From Mannheimia bovis (GTDB taxonomy: Bacteria > Pseudomonadota > Gammaproteobacteria > Enterobacterales > Pasteurellaceae): a DNA stretch of 64,000 nt. Numbering within the stretch: the first letter of the stretch is position 1; every line of letters starts with the position of its first letter. This document shows positions 57,049-64,000 of the stretch, in pieces. The stretch is taken from positions 1,690,798-1,754,797 of the forward strand of contig NZ_CP061280.1 in assembly GCF_014541205.1 (NCBI RefSeq), read 5' to 3'. Under the pieces are notes generated by a model. It ran no database searches. It was not told the DNA's origin and worked only from the letters and a program-made list of their open reading frames with translations. The translations under genes and the position numbers were made by a program.

Positions 57049-57220
57049 TTATCTGCTCCCTTAAGTTTCAACTTTCAATAAACAACTTTATTTATTTTTA
57101 TTACTCGGGTAATGAGTATATCAAAGACAAACGAAATTGCCTGAGCGTTCAACCAATTTATTCTATTTTGGCGTGTTTGTTAAGTCTTAAGCTCTATTTA
57201 TCACACTTAAAACCTAAAAT
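57049..57220. other. Spacer upstream of the metX control region
   Basis: About 170 AT-rich bases with no supported ORF or hairpin. It must hold the promoter of the SanA-like gene. Confidence 0.4.
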
Positions 57221-57224
57221 TTTT

Positions 57225-57256
57225 AGCCGCTTAAAAATCTAGACGTTTAGACGGCT
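57225..57256 (+). promoter_or_regulatory. Tandem MetJ boxes upstream of metX
   Basis: Four consecutive 8-mers can be read against the consensus AGACGTCT. Boxes 3 and 4 (AGACGTTT at 57241, AGACGGCT at 57249) match seven of eight; boxes 1 and 2 (57225, 57233) match about five of eight. Flanking TTTTAGCCG and CGGCTAAAA make the block a dyad. It lies just upstream of the -35, about 100 bases before metX, so MetJ with S-adenosylmethionine would repress. Confidence 0.75.
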
Positions 57257-57264
57257 AAAACTTC

Positions 57265-57302
57265 TTGACAATTGACAACAACACCGTTAATTTAACTATA
57301 TT
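57265..57302 (+). promoter_or_regulatory. metX promoter
   Basis: TTGACA occurs twice (57265-57270 and 57272-57277). The second gives ACTATA at 57295-57300 with a 17-base spacer (TATATT at 57297 with 19). The start would be near 57307 with a leader of about 48 bases. A lone uptake signal (near 57313) falls in the leader. Confidence 0.6.
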
Positions 57303-57354
57303 ATTACAATTACAAGCGGTTAAAAAAGCATAATTTTTTGCAAATAAGGATTCT

Positions 57355-58428
57355 ATGGCTCAGCACATTACACTTTTTGAGGAAATGCCATTATCCCTTT
57401 CACTAGGCGGCGAACTTTCCCCTATCACAGTGGCTTACCAAACTTACGGCGAATTAAATGCAGATAAAAGCAATGCTGTGTTGATCTGCCACGCCTTAAC
57501 CGGCGATGCCGAGCCTTATTACGATTCTGCAACCGAGAAAGGCTGGTGGCAGGATTTTATCGGCAAGGGTTTAGCCTTTGATACGGAAAAATATTTCTTT
57601 ATTTGCAGTAATGTTTTAGGTGGTTGTAAAGGCACAACAGGTCCTTCTTCAATTGATCCGAAAACCAATAAACCTTACGGTAGCCAATTCCCGATTATTA
57701 CGGTTCAAGATATTGTTAATGTACAAAAAGCCTTAATTGATTACTTAGAAATTCCAATTCTCCACGCTGTCATTGGTGGCTCTTTTGGTGGAATGCAAGC
57801 CACGCAATGGGGCATTAGCTACCCGGATCAGGTACGTAATATTATCAACCTTTGTTCTTCACTTACTTTAAGTGCGGAAGCGATTGGTTTTAACCACGTT
57901 ATGCGTCAGGCAATTATTAATGATCCACATTTCAATGGTGGAGATTATTATGATGGCATCGCACCCGATAATGGCTTAAAAATTGCCCGAATGTTAGGAA
58001 TGCTGACTTACCGTACGGATATTCAACTGGCTAAAGCTTTCGGGCGAGAAACCAAACAGCAAGGGCAAATTTGGGGTGATCATTTTCAAGTAGAATCTTA
58101 CTTAAGCTATCAAGGCACCAAATTTTTAGGTCGCTTTGATGCCAATACTTACCTTCGCTTATTAAGAGCCCTAGATTTATATGACCCTGCTCTTGGCTAT
58201 GAAAATGAAGAAACTGCGTTAAAGCGTATTAAAGCCAATTACGTGTTTGTAGCAGTAACCAGTGATCAACTGTTCAAACAAGTTGATGTATATAAAAGCA
58301 AACAGAAATTAGAACACGCAGGGGTGAATTTAGATTTTCACGAATTTCACTCTGATTTCGGACACGATGCCTTTCTGGTTGATTATGATTTCTTTGAGCC
58401 GATGATTAAAAAAGGGCTGGAAAAGTAA
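57355..58428 (+). CDS. metX: Homoserine O-acetyltransferase
   Basis: Acetylates homoserine from acetyl-CoA to start methionine synthesis, in place of the succinylation by MetA in enterics. It has 357 residues, alpha/beta-hydrolase fold. The nucleophile is S143 in [27 protein letters not shown] (about 87-100) lines the acyl site; the acid is in SDQLFKQVD and the His in [11 protein letters not shown] near the end. AAGGA precedes the ATG. Upstream met boxes support the methionine role over a serine acetyltransferase-like one. Confidence 0.94.
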   Translation: MAQHITLFEEMPLSLSLGGELSPITVAYQTYGELNADKSNAVLICHALTGDAEPYYDSATEKGWWQDFIGKGLAFDTEKYFFICSNVLGGCKGTTGPSSIDPKTNKPYGSQFPIITVQDIVNVQKALIDYLEIPILHAVIGGSFGGMQATQWGISYPDQVRNIINLCSSLTLSAEAIGFNHVMRQAIINDPHFNGGDYYDGIAPDNGLKIARMLGMLTYRTDIQLAKAFGRETKQQGQIWGDHFQVESYLSYQGTKFLGRFDANTYLRLLRALDLYDPALGYENEETALKRIKANYVFVAVTSDQLFKQVDVYKSKQKLEHAGVNLDFHEFHSDFGHDAFLVDYDFFEPMIKKGLEK

Positions 58429-58568
58429 ATTTGCATTTTTTAAGAAAAATTTAACCGCTTGTATTTCTTATTATTTCCCCATCGGAAATAATCTTTTGCT
58501 TTTTTGCCTCTTTTTCTCTTTATTTGCTCTATTTATACTGTACTCGACTAAATAAATGGAGAAATAAG

Positions 58569-59354
58569 ATGAAAAAATTACCAGCCCTCTTTGTCGGACA
58601 CGGCAACCCGATGAACACACTCGATGCTCAAAACCCATTTAATCTAGGCTTCAAACAGATCACCAAAACCTTTGAAAAACCAAAAGCGATTTTAATGATT
58701 TCCGCTCATTGGTATAGCAGTAAATTACAGATTACAAGCGGTCAAAATCCCGAATTAATTTACGATTTCCACGGTTTCCCTGAAGAGTTGAGCCAAGTAA
58801 CTTACCCTGCTCAAGGCTGCCCTGAGTTAGCTGAACATATTCAGCAGCTTTTACTGCCGGAACAAGCGGAACTCAACCCAACACGTGGTTACGATCACGG
58901 AATGTGGTCTGTACTGAAACACCTTTACCCAGAAGCAGATATCCCCGTCATTCAGCTGAGTATTCACCGCAACCAGCCGGCGAAATGGCATTTTGAATTA
59001 GCCCAAAAATTAAAACCATTGCGTGAACAAGGCGTTCTAATTATCGGCAGTGGTAACATTGTACATAATTTACGGGCAATTAGCTGGCAACATATGGAAC
59101 AGATTGGAGCTGGGTATGATTGGGCATTCGCCTTCCGTGAATATATCAATCAGGCGATTGTGGACGGCAACTATGATGCAATTATCGAAACCCAACAATT
59201 CGGACAAGCAGCAGAGCTTTCAATTCCCACACCAGAGCATTACTTGCCATTGCTTTATGTTGTTGCTCAACAAGAAGAGAATGAAGAAATTACTTTCTTT
59301 AATGACGAACTGGTTGGCGGATCGCTAAGTATGACATCAATAAAAATCGGTTAG
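58569..59354 (+). CDS. DODA-type extradiol dioxygenase (YgiD family)
   Basis: Class III extradiol ring-cleavage fold, zinc- or iron-dependent. E. coli YgiD opens the ring of L-DOPA, though the physiological substrate is unknown. It has 261 residues from the ATG at 58569 (GGAGAAATAA ahead), not the 15-codon longer frame. FVGHGNPMN (about 8-16), MISAHWYSS (about 43) and DHGMWSVLKHLYP (about 117) provide metal His residues; VLIIGSGNIVHNLR (about 155) follows. Monocistronic, ending at a strong terminator; an uptake signal is embedded near 58735. Confidence 0.88.
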   Translation: MKKLPALFVGHGNPMNTLDAQNPFNLGFKQITKTFEKPKAILMISAHWYSSKLQITSGQNPELIYDFHGFPEELSQVTYPAQGCPELAEHIQQLLLPEQAELNPTRGYDHGMWSVLKHLYPEADIPVIQLSIHRNQPAKWHFELAQKLKPLREQGVLIIGSGNIVHNLRAISWQHMEQIGAGYDWAFAFREYINQAIVDGNYDAIIETQQFGQAAELSIPTPEHYLPLLYVVAQQEENEEITFFNDELVGGSLSMTSIKIG

Positions 59355-59365
59355 TCTAAATAGCA

Positions 59366-59397
59366 AAGCCCCACTAAGGAATTTCCTAGTGGGGCTT
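59366..59397. terminator. Bidirectional terminator between the dioxygenase gene and lysS
   Basis: AAGCCCCACTA pairs with TAGTGGGGCTT, with GGAA/TTCC extending inward. T residues follow on the plus strand. Both converging genes can end here. Confidence 0.88.
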
Positions 59398-59415
59398 ATT
59401 TATTATTTTTAGAAA

Positions 59416-60918
59416 TTATTTCTGACGCATTGCAGGGAATAAAATCACATCACGGATTGATGGTGCATTAGCAAAAATCATTGCCAGGCGGTCAATCCCT
59501 AAGCCTTCACCTGCAGTTGGTGGTAAACCGTGTTCTAACGCCACGATAAAGTCTTCATCTTTAAACATCGCTTCATCATCACCTGCATCTTTTGCGGCTA
59601 CTTGAGCATCAAAACGTTCTGCTTGGTCTTCCGCATCATTCAACTCTGAGAAACCGTTACCGATTTCACGTCCACCGATAAACAGCTCGAAACGATCTGT
59701 TACTTCAGGGTTTTCATCATTGCGACGTGCAAGCGGTGAAATTTCTGCAGGGTGAGCCATTAAGAAAGTCGGCTGAATTAACTGGTGCTCTGCTACTTCT
59801 TCAAAAATTGCATTTACAACAGAACCCAAGCCCCACGATTTTTGAATTTCAATACCTAAACCTTTGGCAATTTCGACCGTTTTCTCGAAGTTATCTAAAT
59901 CTTCACGTTTAATACCGTTACCATATTTCACGATTGCATCGTGCATTGTAATACGCTCAAACGGTTTACCAAAATTGAATACATATTCGCCATACGGCAC
60001 ATCAGTTGTACCAAGAATATCCAACGCTAATTGGCGTAACAGCTCTTCGGTGTTATCCATTAAATCGTGGTAATCCGCATAGGCTTGGTAGTATTCAATC
60101 ATTGTAAATTCAGGATTGTGACGAACAGAAACCCCCTCGTTACGGAAGTTACGGTTTAATTCAAATACACGTTCAAAGCCACCCACTACAAGGCGTTTCA
60201 GGTAAAGCTCAGGAGCGATACGCAAATACATATCCACATCTAACGCATTGTGGTGCGTTACAAACGGTTTTGCTGCTGCACCGCCCGGGATCACTTGTAA
60301 CATTGGCGTTTCAACTTCAATAAAATCTCTATCTAAGAAAAATTTACGAATACCAGAAACTACTTGTGAGCGGATCATAAAGGTACGGCGTGATTCTTCG
60401 TTAGAAATTAAATCTAAATAACGCTGACGATAACGAGTTTCCAAGTCCGTTAAACCGTGATGTTTATCAGGTAATGGGCGTAACGCTTTTGTTAAGAGTT
60501 GTACTTCTGAACAACGAACGGTTAATTCGCCAGTTTTGGTTTTGAATAAAGTACCTTCAACACCAATAATATCGCCTAAGTCCCACAGACTAACTTTTTC
60601 TTCGTAAATATTTTCAGCCAAGTTATCACGAGCAACATAAAGCTGAATTGCACCGCTAACATCTTGAATAGTAAAGAAAGAGGCTTTACCCATTACACGT
60701 TTTAGCATAATACGACCGGCAACTTTCACTTGAATATTTTGTTCTTTTAATACTTCACCGTCTACTTCATCATATTGACTATGTAAATCTTTTGCTAACG
60801 CATCACGGCGGAAAGTATTTGGGAAAGCGTTACCCTGCTCACGAATTTTAGTTAATTTTTCACGACGGGCTAACATTTCGCCATTCAGATCTAATTCTTG
60901 ATTTTCTACTTCAGACAT
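59416..60918 (-). CDS. lysS: Lysyl-tRNA synthetase (class II)
   Basis: Charges tRNA-Lys with lysine. It has 500 residues. The OB-fold anticodon-binding domain (about 55-150) has [23 protein letters not shown]. Class II motif 1 is in [20 protein letters not shown], motif 2 is [24 protein letters not shown] (about 255-278, FRNEG core) and motif 3 is [11 protein letters not shown] near the end. A single gene with a shared terminator; prfB is not adjacent in this window. Lysine handling is also visible in the riboswitch-controlled carrier at 53-54.9 kb. Confidence 0.97.
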   Translation of the reverse strand: MSEVENQELDLNGEMLARREKLTKIREQGNAFPNTFRRDALAKDLHSQYDEVDGEVLKEQNIQVKVAGRIMLKRVMGKASFFTIQDVSGAIQLYVARDNLAENIYEEKVSLWDLGDIIGVEGTLFKTKTGELTVRCSEVQLLTKALRPLPDKHHGLTDLETRYRQRYLDLISNEESRRTFMIRSQVVSGIRKFFLDRDFIEVETPMLQVIPGGAAAKPFVTHHNALDVDMYLRIAPELYLKRLVVGGFERVFELNRNFRNEGVSVRHNPEFTMIEYYQAYADYHDLMDNTEELLRQLALDILGTTDVPYGEYVFNFGKPFERITMHDAIVKYGNGIKREDLDNFEKTVEIAKGLGIEIQKSWGLGSVVNAIFEEVAEHQLIQPTFLMAHPAEISPLARRNDENPEVTDRFELFIGGREIGNGFSELNDAEDQAERFDAQVAAKDAGDDEAMFKDEDFIVALEHGLPPTAGEGLGIDRLAMIFANAPSIRDVILFPAMRQK

Positions 60919-61029
60919 TGAATTACCTTAGATTTCAAAATTTGGATAAATAAAACTGGGCGATTATACGTTATTTTAGGCAATTTTGGTAGGAAACAAG
61001 CGGTAAGATTTTCGATAAATTTTGCAAAA

Positions 61030-61061
61030 AGAGGATTAAAACTAAATAGCTCCAATCCTCT
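61030..61061 (-). terminator. Terminator of rng
   Basis: AGAGGATT pairs with AATCCTCT around a 16-base loop, followed on the minus strand by TTTTTGC. It lies seven bases after the rng stop. Confidence 0.7.
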
Positions 61062-61067
61062 AATTCA

Positions 61068-62543
61068 TCACATCACAACAACATCGAACTGATCTTGATG
61101 ATAATATGGCTCAATTTTTATCTCAATTTTTGCCCCGATAAAGGCTTGCAACTCCGCCAATAATGCGTGGCTTTCTTCATTAATTAAGTAATCTGCCACC
61201 TCTTTAGACGCATAAACGTGCATTTTCTCTGCTTTGAATAAATGATGAACACGCACAATTTCACGCATAATTTCATAACACACCGTTTCAACGGTTTTCA
61301 CCGTACCACGACCTTGACACTCAGGGCAATCACAACAAAGAATGCGTTCTAAACTCTCACGTGTACGTTTACGCGTCATTTCAACCAAACCAAGCTGGGT
61401 AAAACCATTCACGTTGGTTTTTACCCTATCGCCTTTTAATGCATCTTGTAGCGACTGCAACACTAAATTGCGGTGTTCTTCCTCTTGCATATCAATAAAA
61501 TCAATAATGATAATACCGCCTAAATTGCGTAACTGTAGCTGATGTGCAATTGCCTGCGTTGCTTCAATATTCGTGTTGAAAATGGTGTGAGCAAGGTTTC
61601 GATGCCCAACAAATGCCCCAGTATTGATGTCAATCGTTGTCATCGCTTCTGTTTGTTCAATGATCAGATAACCACCTGATTTTAGGTTTACTCGCTTATT
61701 CAGTGCCTTCTGAATCGCCTCTTCTACGCCATAAGCATCAAATAAGGTTTTTGCCCCGGTGTATAAGCTCACGGAATTCGTCAGTTCCGGCATAAACTCA
61801 GTTAAAAACTCTTTGACCTGCTCGCAGGTTGTTTTTGAATCAATCCAAACAGCATTAATATGTGTACCGATAAAATCTCTCAACACACGTTGAGCTAATG
61901 CCAATTCACCATAAAGCATTGATTTGGCAGGATATTTTGTCTTGCGTTCCAACACTTTACGCCATAAGCGTTTTAAAAATGCTACATCTTGCTTTAAACT
62001 TTCTTCGCTCGCTTCTTCCGCTGCAGTACGGACAATAAAGCCCCCCAATTCATCACAATAAGGCTCAACTAATGTTTTTAAACGCTCACGCTCCGCCTCA
62101 CTTTCAATACGTTGTGAAACCCCAACGTGGCTATTTTCAGGCATAAAAACCAAATAGCGAGAAGGCAAGGTAATATCCGTTGTCAGTCTCGCCCCTTTTG
62201 TACCAATCGGATCTTTAACGACTTGAACAACAATATCTTGCCCTTCACGCACAAGCTCGGCAATATCTTTTACCACAAATTGCTTTTTCTCATTTTCATC
62301 AACACATTCGGTGTGAGAAACAATATCGGAAGCGTGCAAAAAAGCAGCTTTCTCCAAGCCGATATCCACAAAAGCAGACTGCATTCCGGGCAATACACGG
62401 GTTACTCGCCCTTTGTAAATATTCCCCACAATACCACGTTTTGCTTCACGCTCAATGTGGAGTTCTTTTAATAAGCCGTTTTCAACCAATGCAACCCTTG
62501 TTTCACTCGGGGTTACATTGACTAATAATTCTGTTCCACTCAT
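61068..62543 (-). CDS. rng: Ribonuclease G
   Basis: Endoribonuclease that matures the 5' end of 16S rRNA and trims some mRNAs. It has 491 residues, E. coli length. An S1 domain (about 37-125: GNIYKGRVTRVLPGMQSAFVDIG) is followed by the RNase E/G catalytic domain. DINTGAFVGHRN and IIIDFIDMQ hold the Mg-binding Asp residues (about 303 and 346), and the zinc-link cysteines are in CCDCPECQGRGTVKT (about 403-408). It lacks the long RNase E tail. A single gene; SD is weak (GAGATAAGAT). Confidence 0.95.
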   Translation of the reverse strand: MSGTELLVNVTPSETRVALVENGLLKELHIEREAKRGIVGNIYKGRVTRVLPGMQSAFVDIGLEKAAFLHASDIVSHTECVDENEKKQFVVKDIAELVREGQDIVVQVVKDPIGTKGARLTTDITLPSRYLVFMPENSHVGVSQRIESEAERERLKTLVEPYCDELGGFIVRTAAEEASEESLKQDVAFLKRLWRKVLERKTKYPAKSMLYGELALAQRVLRDFIGTHINAVWIDSKTTCEQVKEFLTEFMPELTNSVSLYTGAKTLFDAYGVEEAIQKALNKRVNLKSGGYLIIEQTEAMTTIDINTGAFVGHRNLAHTIFNTNIEATQAIAHQLQLRNLGGIIIIDFIDMQEEEHRNLVLQSLQDALKGDRVKTNVNGFTQLGLVEMTRKRTRESLERILCCDCPECQGRGTVKTVETVCYEIMREIVRVHHLFKAEKMHVYASKEVADYLINEESHALLAELQAFIGAKIEIKIEPYYHQDQFDVVVM

Positions 62544-62626
62544 ATCTTATCTCTATATTTTAAACTGTTTAGAAGTTTACCATTTCATCATTAATAAAAC
62601 AAAATCTTAGATAGATCTTACAAACA

Positions 62627-62690
62627 ACAAGCGGTCATATTTCTCCAAGATTTTGCAAATGCAAAAAATTCTCAAAATATGACCACTTGT
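62627..62690. terminator. Uptake-signal pair between rng and uvrA
   Basis: ACAAGCGGTCATATTT faces AAATATGACCACTTGT. The second arm carries a one-base variant of the uptake core (CACTTG). The paired flanks keep a 15-16 bp stem. Its position after the uvrA stop on the minus strand makes it the likely uvrA terminator. Confidence 0.65.
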
Positions 62691-62704
62691 AACCTTTACT
62701 TGAA

Positions 62705-64000
62705 TTATCCTTTTGCTAAGATCTCTTTTAGGAATCTTGCAGTGTGAGAACGTTTATCTTTAGCTACCTGTTCCGGTGTGCCTGTAGCAATAATCTCTCC
62801 ACCACCGCTACCACCTTCAGGACCGAGATCGACAATCCAGTCTGCGGTTTTAATCACATCTAAATTATGTTCGATCACCACAATAGTATTGCCCTGATCA
62901 CGCAAACGATGTAACACGCCAAGTAACTGTTTAATATCGGCAAAATGCAAGCCTGTAGTCGGTTCATCTAAAATGTACAGCGTTTTACCCGTATCTCGTT
63001 TTGAAAGCTCTGTCGCCAATTTCACACGTTGAGCTTCCCCACCTGAAAGCGTAGTAGAAGATTGACCTAAGCGGATATAAGATAGCCCTACGTCCATCAA
63101 GGTTTGTAGCTTACGAGCAATCATCGGCACAGGGGCAAAAAACTCCCTCGCCTCTTCCACTGTCATATCCAGCACTTGGTGAATGGTTTTGCCTTTATAG
63201 CGAATTTCCAGCGTTTCACGGTTATAACGCTTACCTTTACAGTGATCGCACGGCACATAAACATCGGGTAAGAAATGCATTTCCACCTTAATCACACCAT
63301 CACCTTGACAGGCTTCGCAGCGTCCACCACGCACATTGAAGCTAAAACGCCCTACGTTATAACCTCTTGCCCGAGCCTCTTGCGTACCTGCAAATAACTC
63401 ACGAATTGGGGTAAATAGCCCGGTGTAAGTGGCTGGATTTGAGCGAGGGGTTCGCCCAATCGGGCTTTGATCTATATCGATCACTTTATCAAAGTGAGCC
63501 AAGCCATCAATAGTTTCATAAGGAGCAACATCACTATTTTCTGCACGATTTAACGCATTTTGTGCCAGTGGGAATAAGGTATCGTTAATCAAAGTCGATT
63601 TGCCCGACCCCGAAACCCCTGTGATACAAGTAAACAAGCCAACCGGAATTTCCAGCTTTACCTTTTTCAAATTATTACCACTTGCTCCTGATAAAGTAAG
63701 CAATTTTGAACCATCATACGCTACTCTTTTAAGAGGAATTTCAATTTTTTGCTGACCTGAAAGGAATTGCCCCGTGACTGATTCCTCAATCTGCATAATT
63801 TCTTTAGCAGTGCCTTGTGCAATTACTTGACCGCCGTGAACTCCCGCTCCTGGTCCGATATCTACAATATGATCAGCGGCTCGAATGGCATCTTCATCGT
63901 GCTCTACCACAATCACCGTATTGCCTAAGTTACGCAAATGGATCAGTGTATTAAGCAGGCGTTCGTTATCTCGTTGATGTAAGCCTATAGAGGGTTCGTC
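62705..64000 (-). CDS. uvrA: UvrABC excinuclease subunit A, C-terminal part
   Basis: Damage-recognition ATPase of nucleotide excision repair; loads UvrB onto lesions. The frame is open to the window edge, so only the last 431 residues are seen. It begins inside the first ATPase ([16 protein letters not shown], Walker B side). The second half is complete: Walker [11 protein letters not shown], the UvrB-interaction region [22 protein letters not shown] with zinc cysteines (CEAC...CDHCKGKRY), signature [13 protein letters not shown] and Walker [14 protein letters not shown]-terminus [14 protein letters not shown] is typical. Partial only because of the window edge. Confidence 0.97.
   Translation of the reverse strand, partial: DEPSIGLHQRDNERLLNTLIHLRNLGNTVIVVEHDEDAIRAADHIVDIGPGAGVHGGQVIAQGTAKEIMQIEESVTGQFLSGQQKIEIPLKRVAYDGSKLLTLSGASGNNLKKVKLEIPVGLFTCITGVSGSGKSTLINDTLFPLAQNALNRAENSDVAPYETIDGLAHFDKVIDIDQSPIGRTPRSNPATYTGLFTPIRELFAGTQEARARGYNVGRFSFNVRGGRCEACQGDGVIKVEMHFLPDVYVPCDHCKGKRYNRETLEIRYKGKTIHQVLDMTVEEAREFFAPVPMIARKLQTLMDVGLSYIRLGQSSTTLSGGEAQRVKLATELSKRDTGKTLYILDEPTTGLHFADIKQLLGVLHRLRDQGNTIVVIEHNLDVIKTADWIVDLGPEGGSGGGEIIATGTPEQVAKDKRSHTARFLKEILAKG

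Overview
The window reads as a stretch of chromosome from a Pasteurellaceae bacterium of the Actinobacillus pleuropneumoniae / Mannheimia / Glaesserella side of the family. The main evidence is the 9-mer ACAAGCGGT (or ACCGCTTGT), the DNA-uptake signal of that clade. It occurs roughly thirty times here, often as facing pairs between genes, and the Haemophilus influenzae form (AAGTGCGGT) is not the one used. Gene content and order (recJ/dsbC, mepM/znuC, sucABCD, trpR-mtgA, hns-purU, nfsA-rimK, a short TyrR) agree. The sequence is AT-rich. I cannot name the species. I see no insertion sequence, prophage, integrase or CRISPR array.

Layout. 1-8.1 kb: topB, secG with tRNA-Leu(GAG), gapA, msrB, an endonuclease/phosphatase-fold protein, cardiolipin synthase and leuB. 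8.2-14.1 kb: a small lipoprotein, then a minus-strand tyrR-sapABCD cluster with no sapF. 14.3-20.4 kb: gmhA, a YcgN protein, ybjQ, rdgB, an acetyltransferase, the nitrate sensor kinase narQ, a HAD phosphatase and an OmpA-domain lipoprotein. 20.5-26.8 kb: recJ and dsbC separated by a repeat-bearing surface-lipoprotein gene, then mepM and znuC. 26.9-33.2 kb: the oxoglutarate dehydrogenase and succinyl-CoA synthetase genes sucABCD. 33.3-38.1 kb: pepT, an alanine/sodium symporter, and a NicO-type metal exporter with its DUF1007 partner. 38.1-47.1 kb: rnpB (RNase P RNA), rplY with a structured leader, rimK, nfsA, mtgA, trpR, lolA, polA and a YdgA-like protein. 47.2-49.9 kb: a second repeat-bearing lipoprotein convergent with a secreted sialidase. 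50.0-55.5 kb: trpA, trpB and an SDR gene behind a clear TrpR operator, an NhaC-family carrier behind a lysine riboswitch, and hns. 55.5-64 kb: purU, a SanA-like protein, metX behind met boxes, a DODA-type dioxygenase, lysS, rng and the C-terminal part of uvrA.

Most of the window is housekeeping. The parts that look accessory are the two lipoproteins, each with a tandem in-frame 18-bp repeat stalk and a TbpB-like C-terminal barrel, and the sialidase. Together they suggest host-surface interaction. Regulation is unusually legible: amino-acid supply is sensed by TrpR (its gene and a target operator both lie here), by a lysine riboswitch and by MetJ boxes, and there are two CRP-like sites at class II spacing, before msrB and sucA. 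Unassigned dyads lie in the mepM-znuC divergent region, in the nanH leader and between the acetyltransferase gene and rdgB. I found no clearly new multi-gene system. The best leads are the repeat lipoproteins, the nanH leader dyad and the three-hairpin element near 16.3 kb.
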